From: Mycolicibacterium vinylchloridicum
GTDB taxonomy: Bacteria; Actinomycetota; Actinomycetes; Mycobacteriales; Mycobacteriaceae
Direction of reading: 5' to 3'
Assembly (NCBI RefSeq): GCF_013404075.1
Contig: NZ_JACBJQ010000054.1
Span: 1 to 32,954, forward strand
DNA length: 32,954 nt
Shown: positions 6,363 to 14,405 of the stretch, piece by piece
How the letters are laid out: each line of letters begins with the position of its first letter
Numbering within the stretch: position 1 is the stretch's first letter
Made by a program: the position numbers and the translations under genes
The notes under the pieces: generated by a model
Seen by the model: the letters and a program-made list of their open reading frames with translations, nothing else
The model's database searches: none
What the model was told of the DNA's origin: nothing

Positions 6363-7931
6363 CTACTGAGCAGGGGACAAAACGGACAGCTCGCCAGGAA
6401 AGATCGTCAACTGATAGATGGCGCCGTTGGGACCCTCCGCTAGCTTGACCGTGCTTCCGGCCGTGCTGTCGAAGGTGACCGCGCCGAGGAATGTCGAGAA
6501 CGTGGAATTGAAGGTCAGGACCTTGATCCAGCCGCGGATGTAGTCGGCGATGAACACCTTGTCGTGGTAGCTGGGACCGAACGCATCACCGCTGTAGAAC
6601 AGGACGGAGGTGATCGCGGCGTTGCCGGCGGAGTGGTCGTAGGTGTAGATCGGATTGGTCGAGGTGCAGCTGGCGCAGGTTCCTTCGGCGTTCGGCCAGC
6701 CGTAATTGCCGCCCTTGGTGATCAGGTCCAACTCCTCGACTGCGTTCTGCCCGACGTCGCCGGCCAGCAGCCGGTCATCAGGGGTGAACTCCAGACGGAA
6801 CGGGTTACGCAGGCCGTACGCCCAGATCAGCGGCTCGGCGTTCACGGTGGTGACGAATGGATTGTCTTGTGGCGCAGATCCATCCACCGGGTTCAGTCGC
6901 AGGATCTTGCCGTGAATGTTCGACAGGTCCTGCGCGTTGGCGCCGTCGGTGTTGTCGCCGACACCCCAATAGAGCATGCCGTCGGACCCGAAGAGCAGGT
7001 CGCCGCCCTGGTGGTTGTTCTGGACCGTATCGGTGGACAGGAAGAGCTTGAATTCCGAATCGGGGTCGATACCGTCGGCGGTGACGGTGAGCCGGGACAG
7101 CTTGTAGTGCGCGTCGGTCGTGGTGTAGGCGACGTAGATGTATCCGTTGGTGGCGAATTCCGGGTCCACTTCGATCCCGAGTAGCCCGCGTTCGCCTTCG
7201 GTCCGCGTCGGCAGGACGATGAGTGGGTCGTCGCTGAGCGCGTCGTTCGCATAGAGCCGGATCGCGCCGCCCTTCTCGGTGATCAGAATGCGGCCGTCCG
7301 GCAGGACGACGAAGTCCGTCGGGGTGTTCAAGCCCGAAGCGATTGTGGTGCGGTCGAATACGTCCGATCCGGTGGGCGGCGAACCGCACGCCAGGATCGC
7401 GTCAAAGGCCCGTTCGGCGAACTGGGAGACCGCCTGCACCGCCTGCTTGACCACGGGTTGCGCCGCAATCTGCGCGACGGCGTCGTCGGCCTGCTTGCGT
7501 ACCCACGCCAACGCCATCCAGGCTCCGAAGGGGTCGGGTGGCGGCTGCGGGACGACGGGTGGCCGGAGCTCCGAGACGAAGAGGGCGGTGTAGGTCGCCA
7601 CGGTCTTGAGGAGATTGCACGCACAGGCGGTCACGTCGGAGACGATCGAGTTCGCCGATGCGGCCCGGGTGACCGCCTTGGCGGAGCGGGCCTGCGGACG
7701 CGGGCTGCTGACTGCGGCGACCGGCGCCTTGCGGGCGGCGGCTGCGGCGGCCTGCTGGGGTCGTGGCCGCGGTGCGGCCTTGCCGGTTCGGGGCGCGTGC
7801 GAACCCGTTGCTGCGGAATTGGGCGACGAGGTGTCGGCGACCGCTATGCCGGGTTGGGACAACAGCGCCCAGCCGAAGATCAGTGCGGTGACGATGATGC
7901 CAATGCGCACAACGTATTTGGCGTGCACCAT
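6363..7931 (-). CDS. Exported PQQ-type glucose/sorbosone dehydrogenase
   Basis: The product has 522 residues. ATG at 7931 follows AGGGGGG and gives a signal peptide (core about 8-25, ending near AVADT). Residues 33-95 are Ala/Pro/Arg/Lys rich. A helical stretch fills about 100-182, and residues 190-522 form a six-bladed GSDH beta-propeller (PF07995 type). Typical motifs are GRILITEKGGAIRLY, ERGLLGIEVDPEFATNG, NNHQGGDLLFG with the candidate catalytic His307, AYGLRNPFRLEF and GDVGQNAVEELD. Known relatives oxidise the anomeric carbon of sugars using PQQ, although several mycobacterial members may bind other cofactors. It probably works at the cell surface. It lies between a secreted glycoside hydrolase and an esterase, suggesting processing of an extracellular carbohydrate or glycolipid (inference). 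The frame is open well upstream of 7931, but that part overlaps the hydrolase gene. Confidence 0.9.
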   Translation of the reverse strand: MVHAKYVVRIGIIVTALIFGWALLSQPGIAVADTSSPNSAATGSHAPRTGKAAPRPRPQQAAAAAARKAPVAAVSSPRPQARSAKAVTRAASANSIVSDVTACACNLLKTVATYTALFVSELRPPVVPQPPPDPFGAWMALAWVRKQADDAVAQIAAQPVVKQAVQAVSQFAERAFDAILACGSPPTGSDVFDRTTIASGLNTPTDFVVLPDGRILITEKGGAIRLYANDALSDDPLIVLPTRTEGERGLLGIEVDPEFATNGYIYVAYTTTDAHYKLSRLTVTADGIDPDSEFKLFLSTDTVQNNHQGGDLLFGSDGMLYWGVGDNTDGANAQDLSNIHGKILRLNPVDGSAPQDNPFVTTVNAEPLIWAYGLRNPFRLEFTPDDRLLAGDVGQNAVEELDLITKGGNYGWPNAEGTCASCTSTNPIYTYDHSAGNAAITSVLFYSGDAFGPSYHDKVFIADYIRGWIKVLTFNSTFSTFLGAVTFDSTAGSTVKLAEGPNGAIYQLTIFPGELSVLSPAQ

Positions 7932-8029
7932 GGGTGCCCCCCTGGAGCTGGTCAGCCAATTGACGGCTGTGCCGATTGTGCCACGCCGGTGGGTCGCGCG
8001 GAAGGATTTCTGTGAGGTTCCTTGACGTC

Positions 8030-9592
8030 TCAGCGTGCCGCCGGACGTGGCGCCGGCCCGCCGGTGTGGCGGCCTTTGGGCTTTGTCGGCGTCGCGGCCG
8101 CCGCACTCGCCTTGGGCTTGGCGGACGCGGTTGCGGTGGGGGCGGTTTCGTCGCGCGTCGTCGTGCGCTGAGCCGAGGGTTTCGGTCTCGGCGCCGCATG
8201 CGCGACGGTCTTGCGGTCCGGCTGTGCGGCAGCAACTTTCGCCGTCGGCGTTGTGGAAGCTGTGCGGCTCGACGACTTCTCCGGGGTGGCCCCGGCAGCG
8301 GCGGACGGCACGATCCCGAGCAGCGATCCGATGGCGTGGGTGATGACGGTGACCGCCGAGTTGGCCAGCTGGAAGAGTGCTTTGGGCACGATCGCCACCA
8401 AGTTGATGAACTGGCGGATGAGGATCACCGCGGCGCCGAAGAAGTCGACCTTGTTCGCATACGGGGTGACGTCGAACGGTTGCAGAGTCCCCGTCGCGAG
8501 CTGGTTGATCAGCTCCTCGACGGTCGCGACGGCGTCCTTGGGGGTCCAGTTCGTGGTGAACAGGCCGAAGTTCTGCTCGTCGTCGAAGCCCCCGGTGTAG
8601 GAGTCCCGCGTCGTGTAGATGAACATCGGCCCGGCGCCCGCGACGTTCTGCCACGAGACGACGAAGTCGTGAATGAAGGCGGCCTGCTGTGTCTGGCTGA
8701 TCGGCCAGTTGGTGGGCAGGCCGTATTCGGTGGCCCAGATCTTGAGGTCGGCGTCACCGTTGGCGTCCATCAGCGCCCGAAGGGCTTTCACCTGCTCCAG
8801 CGGGGAGTTGGCCACGCCGGTGCCCAACGAGAACGCCAACGTGTAGTGGTACGGGTGGTAGGACAGGGCGTCGAAGTAGCCTTCGGCACCGGCGTTATAC
8901 ATCTGCGCGAGGAAGCGCTGCGGTGCCAGCGACAACCCGGTGACGGTCTTGACCGCACCCAGCACGCCGGCGATCACCACGGCGTTGGGGTTGTTCGCCT
9001 TGATGGCCGGATAGGCCGCCTGCAGCATGCGCGTGTAGGCCGCGGCGTCCACCGGGTTGTAGAACAGCGCACCGTTGGGCTCGTTCCAGATCTCGTAGTC
9101 GTCGATTGCGCCGATGGTGCTGGTGTCGTTGTAGCGGCCGGCCACCGCGGCTGCGAAGCGCGCGTAGTCGGCAGGGTCGGAATGCCCGTTGAGCGGAAAG
9201 CCCGCCCAGGTCGGGGTACCGCTGATGACGCCGACGATGTTCATGCCGCGCTCACTGGCCGCATGCACGACGTAGTCCATCTTCGTCCAGTTGTAGTTCT
9301 CGTTGTCCTGGGGCTGGACGTAGACCCACGGCACCGCGATGCGAATGTCGTTGACGCCCATGTCCTTCAAGTGATCGAGCGTGACGTCGATATCGGCGTC
9401 GGACAGGGTGTAGAGCGTCGAATCCGCGACGCCGAGCGTCGTGGGCGCCTCGTCGACGGTGCCCGTGAGCACCACTGGGATGGAGTACACCCGGCCCTGT
9501 GCCGTGGTCGGTGGTGCCATGGAGTAGCTGCCCGTGGTGGCGGTGCACACCAACGCTGCGGTCAACGCTGCAGCTACAGTCCGACGCTTCAT
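8030..9592 (-). CDS. Exported glycoside hydrolase, clan GH-A (GH39/GH5-like)
   Basis: The product has 520 residues. ATG at 9592 has GGAGGG upstream and opens a signal peptide (MKRR then an Ala-rich core, cut near residue 32). The catalytic TIM barrel spans about 45-385. The acid/base is probably Glu171 in YEIWNEPNGALF and the nucleophile Glu289 in KIWATEYGLPT, the two strand-4 and strand-7 glutamates of clan GH-A. SYHPYHY at 244-250 also fits. The pattern is closest to GH39 or PslG-like endo-glycosidases, but the substrate is not predictable. After residue 400 come a hydrophobic helical region (about 405-445) and a 75-residue Ala/Pro/Thr/Lys tail, perhaps for wall attachment. It is the first gene of the minus-strand block, downstream of tRNA-Lys and its terminator. 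Confidence 0.88.
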   Translation of the reverse strand: MKRRTVAAALTAALVCTATTGSYSMAPPTTAQGRVYSIPVVLTGTVDEAPTTLGVADSTLYTLSDADIDVTLDHLKDMGVNDIRIAVPWVYVQPQDNENYNWTKMDYVVHAASERGMNIVGVISGTPTWAGFPLNGHSDPADYARFAAAVAGRYNDTSTIGAIDDYEIWNEPNGALFYNPVDAAAYTRMLQAAYPAIKANNPNAVVIAGVLGAVKTVTGLSLAPQRFLAQMYNAGAEGYFDALSYHPYHYTLAFSLGTGVANSPLEQVKALRALMDANGDADLKIWATEYGLPTNWPISQTQQAAFIHDFVVSWQNVAGAGPMFIYTTRDSYTGGFDDEQNFGLFTTNWTPKDAVATVEELINQLATGTLQPFDVTPYANKVDFFGAAVILIRQFINLVAIVPKALFQLANSAVTVITHAIGSLLGIVPSAAAGATPEKSSSRTASTTPTAKVAAAQPDRKTVAHAAPRPKPSAQRTTTRDETAPTATASAKPKASAAAATPTKPKGRHTGGPAPRPAAR

Positions 9593-9735
9593 CGAGCCCC
9601 CCGGCCCTCCGACTTGGATGATGCGTCGCACCTTATCGCGCTGAGGATTAGCTGGCGCGTCGAATCGCGATGTTGCGCGCGGATTCTCGCTCGGAGGGGT
9701 TTCGCTGATCGGATGATCAGTCGCCGGAGACGGCA

Positions 9736-9763
9736 AAGAGCCCCGGAAGTCTCCGGGGCTCTT
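9736..9763 (-). terminator. Terminator downstream of tRNA-Lys
   Basis: A 12-bp perfect stem (AAGAGCCCCGGA paired with TCCGGGGCTCTT) with a four-base loop begins six bases past the 3' end of tRNA-Lys. The minus strand continues with only a short T-run, so it should be a moderate intrinsic terminator. It separates the tRNA from the glycoside hydrolase gene. Confidence 0.8.
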
Positions 9764-9769
9764 GTGCTG

Positions 9770-9842
<73 letters not shown>

Positions 9843-9996
9843 GTGAACCGCGGAAGCGACAATAACAAACACCACTGCCGAACATGAAATCCCGCAGGTG
9901 GTCGCTGACCTGTGTAGTCGCCACCATGGCCGGGATTCCCTTAGAATATTGCCAATCATCCCCAGCTTTTCCACAGCTAGCCAGATAGAGAGCGAT

Positions 9997-11217
9997 ATGA
10001 GGCAGGCCGGTTCGGCACTCCGTCCGCGGTCGCGGCGTCGGTTGCTTGCGCTCGCGCTCGTTCCGGCGCTGCTGATCGGGCTCGGTGCCTGCAGCAGTGA
10101 ACCGGCGGGGCCCCCGCCGGTCAAGGTCATCGCCGACAAGGGCACCCCCTACGGCGACCTGCTGATTCCCCAGCTGACGGTGTCGGTCAAGGACGGTGCG
10201 GTCGACGTCCCACTCGACCGGCCGGTGACGGTCAGCGCCACCAGTGGCGTGCTCGGCTCGGTGACGATGGTCAACGAGGCCGGCAACCAGGTGCAGGGCA
10301 AGCTCAGCCCCGATGGCGTGACGTGGTCGACCAGCGAGCCGCTGGGCTACAACAAGAGCTACACACTCACCGCGCAGTCACTCGGCCTCGGCGGTGTGAC
10401 GGCCGAGAAGCTGACCTTCGAGACGCAGTCACCGGAAAACCTGACGATGCCGTACCTGTTGCCCGGTGACGGCGAGGTCGTCGGCGTCGGGCAACCCATC
10501 GCCGTTCGCTTTGACGAGAACATCCCCAACCGTGTGGCCGCCGAGCGCGCCATCAAGGTGACCACCAATCCGCCCGTCGAGGGGGCGTTCTACTGGCTCA
10601 ACAACCGCGAGGTGCGCTGGCGCCCGCAGAATTACTGGAAGCCGGGCACCGCCGTCGACGTCGCGGTCAACACCTACGGTGTCGATCTCGGGGACGGACT
10701 GTTCGGCCAGCAGAACTTGACGTCACACTTCACCATCGGTGACGAGGTGATCGCCACCGCCGACGACGACACCAAAGAGCTGATCGTCCGGCGCAACGGC
10801 GTGGTCGAGAGGACCATCCCGATCTCGATGGGCAAGAACAGCACACCGACCAACAACGGCGTGTACATCGTCGGCGACCGGTTGTCCCACATGATCATGG
10901 ATTCCTCGACATACGGCGTTCCGTCCAACTCTCCCAACGGTTATCGCACCGAGGTGGACTGGGCCACGCAAATGTCCTACAGCGGCATCTACGTTCACTC
11001 CGCGCCGTGGTCGGTTGGCGCACAGGGCTACTCCAATGTCAGCCACGGCTGCCTGAACGCCAGCCCGAGCAACGCGAAGTGGTTCTACGACAACACCAAG
11101 CGCGGTGACATCGTCGAGGTCCACAACACCGTCGGCTCAACGCTGCCGGGAACGGATGGCCTCGGCGACTGGAACATTCCGTGGCCGCAGTGGAAAGCGG
11201 GCAACGCCAACGCCTAG
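9997..11217 (+). CDS. ldtB: L,D-transpeptidase lipoprotein (LdtMt2/LdtB type)
   Basis: This 406-residue envelope enzyme makes 3-3 (meso-DAP to meso-DAP) cross-links in peptidoglycan and is a target of carbapenems. The N-terminus is basic, then hydrophobic, and ends in the lipobox LGAC with Cys32, so it is a lipoprotein. Two Ig-like domains fill about 45-245 and the YkuD catalytic domain about 250-380. The active-site motif is SHGCLN with catalytic Cys352 and His350, plus His334 in YVHSAPWS. A C-terminal Trp/Pro-rich tail packs on the catalytic domain in known homologues. Length and order match M. tuberculosis Rv2518c (LdtMt2, 408 residues). The start at 9997 is set by the lipoprotein signal. 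A possible -10 box TAGAAT lies at 9942-9947. The gene is divergent from tRNA-Lys. Confidence 0.95.
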   Translation: MRQAGSALRPRSRRRLLALALVPALLIGLGACSSEPAGPPPVKVIADKGTPYGDLLIPQLTVSVKDGAVDVPLDRPVTVSATSGVLGSVTMVNEAGNQVQGKLSPDGVTWSTSEPLGYNKSYTLTAQSLGLGGVTAEKLTFETQSPENLTMPYLLPGDGEVVGVGQPIAVRFDENIPNRVAAERAIKVTTNPPVEGAFYWLNNREVRWRPQNYWKPGTAVDVAVNTYGVDLGDGLFGQQNLTSHFTIGDEVIATADDDTKELIVRRNGVVERTIPISMGKNSTPTNNGVYIVGDRLSHMIMDSSTYGVPSNSPNGYRTEVDWATQMSYSGIYVHSAPWSVGAQGYSNVSHGCLNASPSNAKWFYDNTKRGDIVEVHNTVGSTLPGTDGLGDWNIPWPQWKAGNANA

Positions 11218-11229
11218 AGAGTCGCGACC

Positions 11230-12207
11230 GTGTTGATCGCCCTCGAAGAGCATTACGCATGGAGCCCGGTCAGCGCCGGCAATGTCGTCGGCAGCTGGCT
11301 CGAGACGCACAATGTCACCGCACACCAGCGGCTCTACGACCGCGGCCCGCTGCGGCTGGAGCAGATGGATGCGGCCGGAATCGATTTCCAGATCCTGTCG
11401 CTGTTCGATCCCGGTGTCCAGGACGACCACGACACGGCGCGTGCGGTCGAGAACGCCCGGCGCGCCAACGACGATCTTGCCGAGACAGTGCGGGCCACCC
11501 CGGACCGGTTCGGTGGCTTTGCCACTCTGGCTACTCAGGATCCTGACGCGGCGGCAGCCGAACTCGAGCGGGCGGTGGGGGATCTGGGCCTGGTCGGCGG
11601 CCTGATCAACGGGCACACCCACGGCCGGTATCTCGACGATCCCGCCTACGTCGGGTTGTTCGAGTGCGCGCAGCGCCTCGGCGTGCCGATTTATCTGCAC
11701 CCCACCACGCCGCACCCGGCGGTGATGGATGCCTGGTTCGCCCCATATGTGAAAGATGGCCTGCACCTTGCCTCGTGGGGCTTCGCGGCCGAGACCGGCA
11801 CGCATGCGCTGCGCCTGATCTATTCGGGGCTCTTCGACACGTTCCCCCGGTTGCAGATGATCCTGGGCCACCTCGGCGAGATGTTGCCCTACGCGGCCTA
11901 CCGCATCGACCGCTACTACGGCCTCGGCGGCGCTGACGGCGGCGGCCGGCGGGCGCGGCTGCCGTCGGAATATCTGCGCGACAACTTCCACATGACCACG
12001 AGTGGCAACTTCAATCCGGTTGCGTTCGCGTGCGCGTTGGAGGTGATGGGACCCGACCGCTTGATGTTCTCGGTCGACTACCCGATGGACGACAACGTGA
12101 CCGGCGCGGAGTTCCTGCGAAACCTCGAGGTCGACGACGACGTCCGGCGCAAGGTTGCCGGCGAGAACGCGCTGCAACTGTTCGGGGACAAGATCCCCCG
12201 GCGGTGA
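11230..12207 (+). CDS. Amidohydrolase-2 family, likely decarboxylase-type
   Basis: The 325-residue product is a metal-dependent TIM barrel of the ACMSD / gamma-resorcylate decarboxylase group. It starts LIALEEHYAW, where Glu6-x-His8 replaces the classical HxH. His157 (YLHPTT), His214 (LGHLGEMLP) and Asp283 (SVDYPMDD) complete the metal and catalytic set known for non-oxidative aryl decarboxylases. It may decarboxylate, or in reverse carboxylate, a hydroxybenzoate-like acid, or hydrolyse a related substrate; the exact reaction is unknown. The GTG start is 12 bases after the ldtB stop, so the two genes are probably cotranscribed, although no functional link is obvious. It converges on the unknown minus-strand gene with two bases between stops. 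Confidence 0.85.
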   Translation: MLIALEEHYAWSPVSAGNVVGSWLETHNVTAHQRLYDRGPLRLEQMDAAGIDFQILSLFDPGVQDDHDTARAVENARRANDDLAETVRATPDRFGGFATLATQDPDAAAAELERAVGDLGLVGGLINGHTHGRYLDDPAYVGLFECAQRLGVPIYLHPTTPHPAVMDAWFAPYVKDGLHLASWGFAAETGTHALRLIYSGLFDTFPRLQMILGHLGEMLPYAAYRIDRYYGLGGADGGGRRARLPSEYLRDNFHMTTSGNFNPVAFACALEVMGPDRLMFSVDYPMDDNVTGAEFLRNLEVDDDVRRKVAGENALQLFGDKIPRR

Positions 12208-12209
12208 GG

Positions 12210-12647
12210 TCAGGCCGATCGCTTGGTGGCGACATGCAGACCGGTCGCCGCGGCCGCGCTGCGCGCCCTGACCTCAGCGGCCGACGGCAGGCCTTCGTGG
12301 CGCCACCGCTCGCACTCGCGCTGCACAGCGCCCAGCTCTTCGGTCAGGGAGGCGTGCACGACCTCGAGCGTCAGCGGATTCTTGGCCTCAGCTGCGCTCC
12401 GGTAGACAGCGGCCATCACGCTTGCCAGGGCTTGTCGCACGCCCAGCACGATCAGCATGGCGGGGTCGGAGGCCGCCGGAAGATCCGAGATTGCGACACC
12501 GTCCCAGATGTCCCAGGCCTGCTCGCAGAAGCTCAGCGGTTCGTCGGCGTCGATCGCACCAAGTGCTGCGACGAAGACGTCCAGCCGGTCGACCCAGATG
12601 TCCGGGCGAAGAGAACCGTCAGAGTCTGCCAATAGCCGAACCGTCAT
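12210..12647 (-). CDS. Unknown protein, paralogue of the next gene's N-terminal domain
   Basis: This 145-residue protein belongs to no family I recognise. The ATG at 12647 is chosen for the AGGGA just upstream; an open extension to 12740 has no good site. It is Ala/Leu rich and helical with no signal peptide. Residues 17-136 align along their whole length with the start of the 427-residue protein encoded upstream. Shared points are DIWVDR(L/V)D.F..AL.AIDAD.P..FC, AW.IW, a central helix, and then RE..RW..(E/D)GLP.A.E..ARSA. The conserved Cys and paired Trp residues suggest a folded domain rather than low complexity. The two genes probably arose by tandem duplication with loss or gain of a C-terminal domain. 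The gene lies on the minus strand 152 bases after its paralogue. Confidence 0.75.
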   Translation of the reverse strand: MTVRLLADSDGSLRPDIWVDRLDVFVAALGAIDADEPLSFCEQAWDIWDGVAISDLPAASDPAMLIVLGVRQALASVMAAVYRSAAEAKNPLTLEVVHASLTEELGAVQRECERWRHEGLPSAAEVRARSAAAATGLHVATKRSA

Positions 12648-12695
12648 GTCCCTACGTCCCTTCGCAACTGCGTCCCCCCGGACGCCAAGCCATCG

Positions 12696-12715
12696 TGCTG
12701 CGGAATTCCGCGGCA
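12696..12715. promoter_or_regulatory. 20-bp near-perfect palindrome before the 145-residue gene
   Basis: TGCTGCGGAATTCCGCGGCA has a perfect 12-bp core (GCGGAATTCCGC) and TGC/GCA outer arms; only one symmetric pair fails to match. It lies 49 bases upstream of the ATG at 12647, in the 152-base gap between the two paralogous genes. It may be an operator or part of a promoter. The regulator is unknown. Confidence 0.4.
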
Positions 12716-12799
12716 TACGACCCTGTACCCGTCGACCCATCTTCTCAATCAGAAGTGTTTGCTGAGTTAACGGTGAGTTGCGTTACAGCTTTGGTTGGC

Positions 12800-14083
12800 T
12801 CATTCGAAGGTTCGGACGAACGACAGCACGCGCGGCGACAGGTGCGGCGGCATCCACGGCTTGTCGATGGCGCCGGGCGCGGTGTGCAACGCGTCGAGCC
12901 CCTTCTGGCCGCCGAATCGGGCGATCAATTCCTTGACGGCCGCGACATCGTCGGCGACGTTCGGATACAGTATCGCGTCTAGCTGCCCTTGTAGTGAATT
13001 CACTTTGGGCGCAATGGCTTTGATCATGTCCAGCACGCTCGGATCGCCGGCCATCACCACCAGCTCGTCGGGACCGAGCCACTTCCTCTTCGACTTGGCG
13101 AACTGAGCCATATAGTCGCGATCCATCCGGACGTCCAGGTCCGATTCACCGTGCGGCCGCGCGGTGAACTCGAATCTCACCGCGGCGCTGTCGCCGCGCC
13201 GCAGGGGCTCGTTCAGTTCGTCCAGCCAGCGATACTCGAACGACGATTGCTTGGCGTCGTCGAAGAGTCTCGCGACGGCCTTGGCCTGCGGGCTGTCGTA
13301 ACCGAAGGTCTTGGCCGCGGTCTTGACGGATTGTTCCTGGTAGGTGTGCAGGGCGCCGGTGACGGCCGCCAGCGCCGACCGGATCTTGGCCCGGCGCTCG
13401 GCCATCACATGTTCGTCGACGGTGGAGCCTTGACTGCTCTGCAGATCCAGGACGATCCCCGTCACCACGTCGGAGAGGGTCTCGCTCTCATTCGTGATGT
13501 GCTGCAACCACTCCCGGCCGAGCATCGCGCGCAGCCGGTCGTAGGCCTCCCGATACCGCCGGTTCTCGGTGTCGGTGAGAGCGCACACCTTGTCGAACAC
13601 AATTCCGGTATTCGAAATCGGCGCGGCTCCCGGAGCATTTGTCGCCTGAAGACGTGCCACCAAAGTTGCACTCCGTGCCGTTATCTCTTCGGCGGCGGGC
13701 AAACCGTCGGACAACCATCGGGCGGACTCGCGACGGAGGCCTCCCAGACAAGCCTTGAGCGCAGCATTCACAGACGACAGCGTCTTGCGATCCCGGGCGT
13801 CAGGCGTGCGGTAGTAGTCGAGGGTGGACGCCGTCATGGCGTGGGCGACGGCGTGTAGTCCACCGAGGGCGACAAGCACCGCGGCGCTGCTTTCGGGCGG
13901 AGGATCAGCGGCAACAGCGCTCTGCCAGATTTCCCAGGCCTCCGCGCAGAAGTCGAACGGATCGTCGGCGTCGATCGCGTCCAGGGCCAGGATGAAGGCG
14001 TCGACCCTGTCGACCCAGATATCGAGGCGGTCGTGGTCCTCAGCGAACCGCGCGGGTCCGTTTCTCGTCCGATGGGCGTCCAT
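12800..14083 (-). CDS. Two-domain protein of unknown function with duplicated N-terminal domain
   Basis: The product has 427 residues, with ATG at 14083. I do not recognise the family. Residues 1-150 form the Ala-rich helical domain shared with the 145-residue neighbour (DIWVDRVDAFILALDAIDAD, FCAEAWEIW, RESARWLSDGLPAAEE). Residues 160-427 are unique to this protein: a charged, probably helical part (160-270, with DTENRRYREAYDRLRAML) and then a mixed alpha/beta part with RFEFTARPHGESDLDVRMDRD near 310-330 and DELVVMAGDPSVLDMI. There is no signal peptide and no transmembrane helix, so it is cytoplasmic. No catalytic motif stands out. Its promoter lies in the AT-richer gap next to tRNA-His. The context suggests accessory DNA: tRNA on one side and conserved envelope genes on the other. 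Confidence 0.75.
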   Translation of the reverse strand: MDAHRTRNGPARFAEDHDRLDIWVDRVDAFILALDAIDADDPFDFCAEAWEIWQSAVAADPPPESSAAVLVALGGLHAVAHAMTASTLDYYRTPDARDRKTLSSVNAALKACLGGLRRESARWLSDGLPAAEEITARSATLVARLQATNAPGAAPISNTGIVFDKVCALTDTENRRYREAYDRLRAMLGREWLQHITNESETLSDVVTGIVLDLQSSQGSTVDEHVMAERRAKIRSALAAVTGALHTYQEQSVKTAAKTFGYDSPQAKAVARLFDDAKQSSFEYRWLDELNEPLRRGDSAAVRFEFTARPHGESDLDVRMDRDYMAQFAKSKRKWLGPDELVVMAGDPSVLDMIKAIAPKVNSLQGQLDAILYPNVADDVAAVKELIARFGGQKGLDALHTAPGAIDKPWMPPHLSPRVLSFVRTFE

Positions 14084-14117
14084 GTTTCAGCCCTCCCCAG
14101 CTAAGCCATTGGAGCTA

Positions 14118-14131
14118 TTACTGGACAGTAA
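14118..14131. promoter_or_regulatory. Inverted repeat TTACTG-GA-CAGTAA (candidate operator)
   Basis: Two perfect 6-bp arms flank a 2-base centre, 34 bases upstream of the 427-residue unknown gene on the minus strand and 28 bases before the doubtful GTG frame on the plus strand. A regulator of the unknown pair could bind here. The evidence is symmetry and position only. Confidence 0.35.
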
Positions 14132-14159
14132 CGTACAACCAAATAATTGTCCCGTATAA

Positions 14160-14405
14160 GTGACAGAATCAGACAGAATCTTTACCATTTCGCCGTTTGG
14201 CCGTGTGAAATCGGAGCCTGAGGGCGATGCGGTCGACGAGATTCGACGGTTTTCCTCGCAGCTAGAGGCGGGTGCCGCAGATAACGGGATTACCGGCGAG
14301 GTGCGATGCCCGGTTTCGTTCAGGCAGTTACATCCTCGCCGCGCGAGCTGCCACGAACTACCTGTATTAAACGTGTGTATATTCCCGTCCAGCAAACATT
14401 CATAA
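14160..14405 (+). CDS. Doubtful 81-residue frame, divergent from the unknown gene
   Basis: A GTG frame begins MTESDRIFTISPFGRVKSEP and ends before tRNA-His. The first half (to about residue 47) looks protein-like, with DEIRRFSSQLEAGAAD helical in character. The second half is irregular and Cys/His/Pro rich. There is no ribosome-binding site; translation would have to be leaderless. Third codon positions are much less GC-rich than in the neighbours. It could be a decayed or frameshifted gene rather than a functional one. Confidence 0.22.
   Translation: MTESDRIFTISPFGRVKSEPEGDAVDEIRRFSSQLEAGAADNGITGEVRCPVSFRQLHPRRASCHELPVLNVCIFPSSKHS

Noticed and set aside
7932..8654. N-terminal extension of the sugar dehydrogenase frame upstream of 7931
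   Set aside because: It overlaps the glycoside hydrolase gene, lacks a signal peptide, and the ATG at 7931 has both a ribosome-binding site and a signal sequence.
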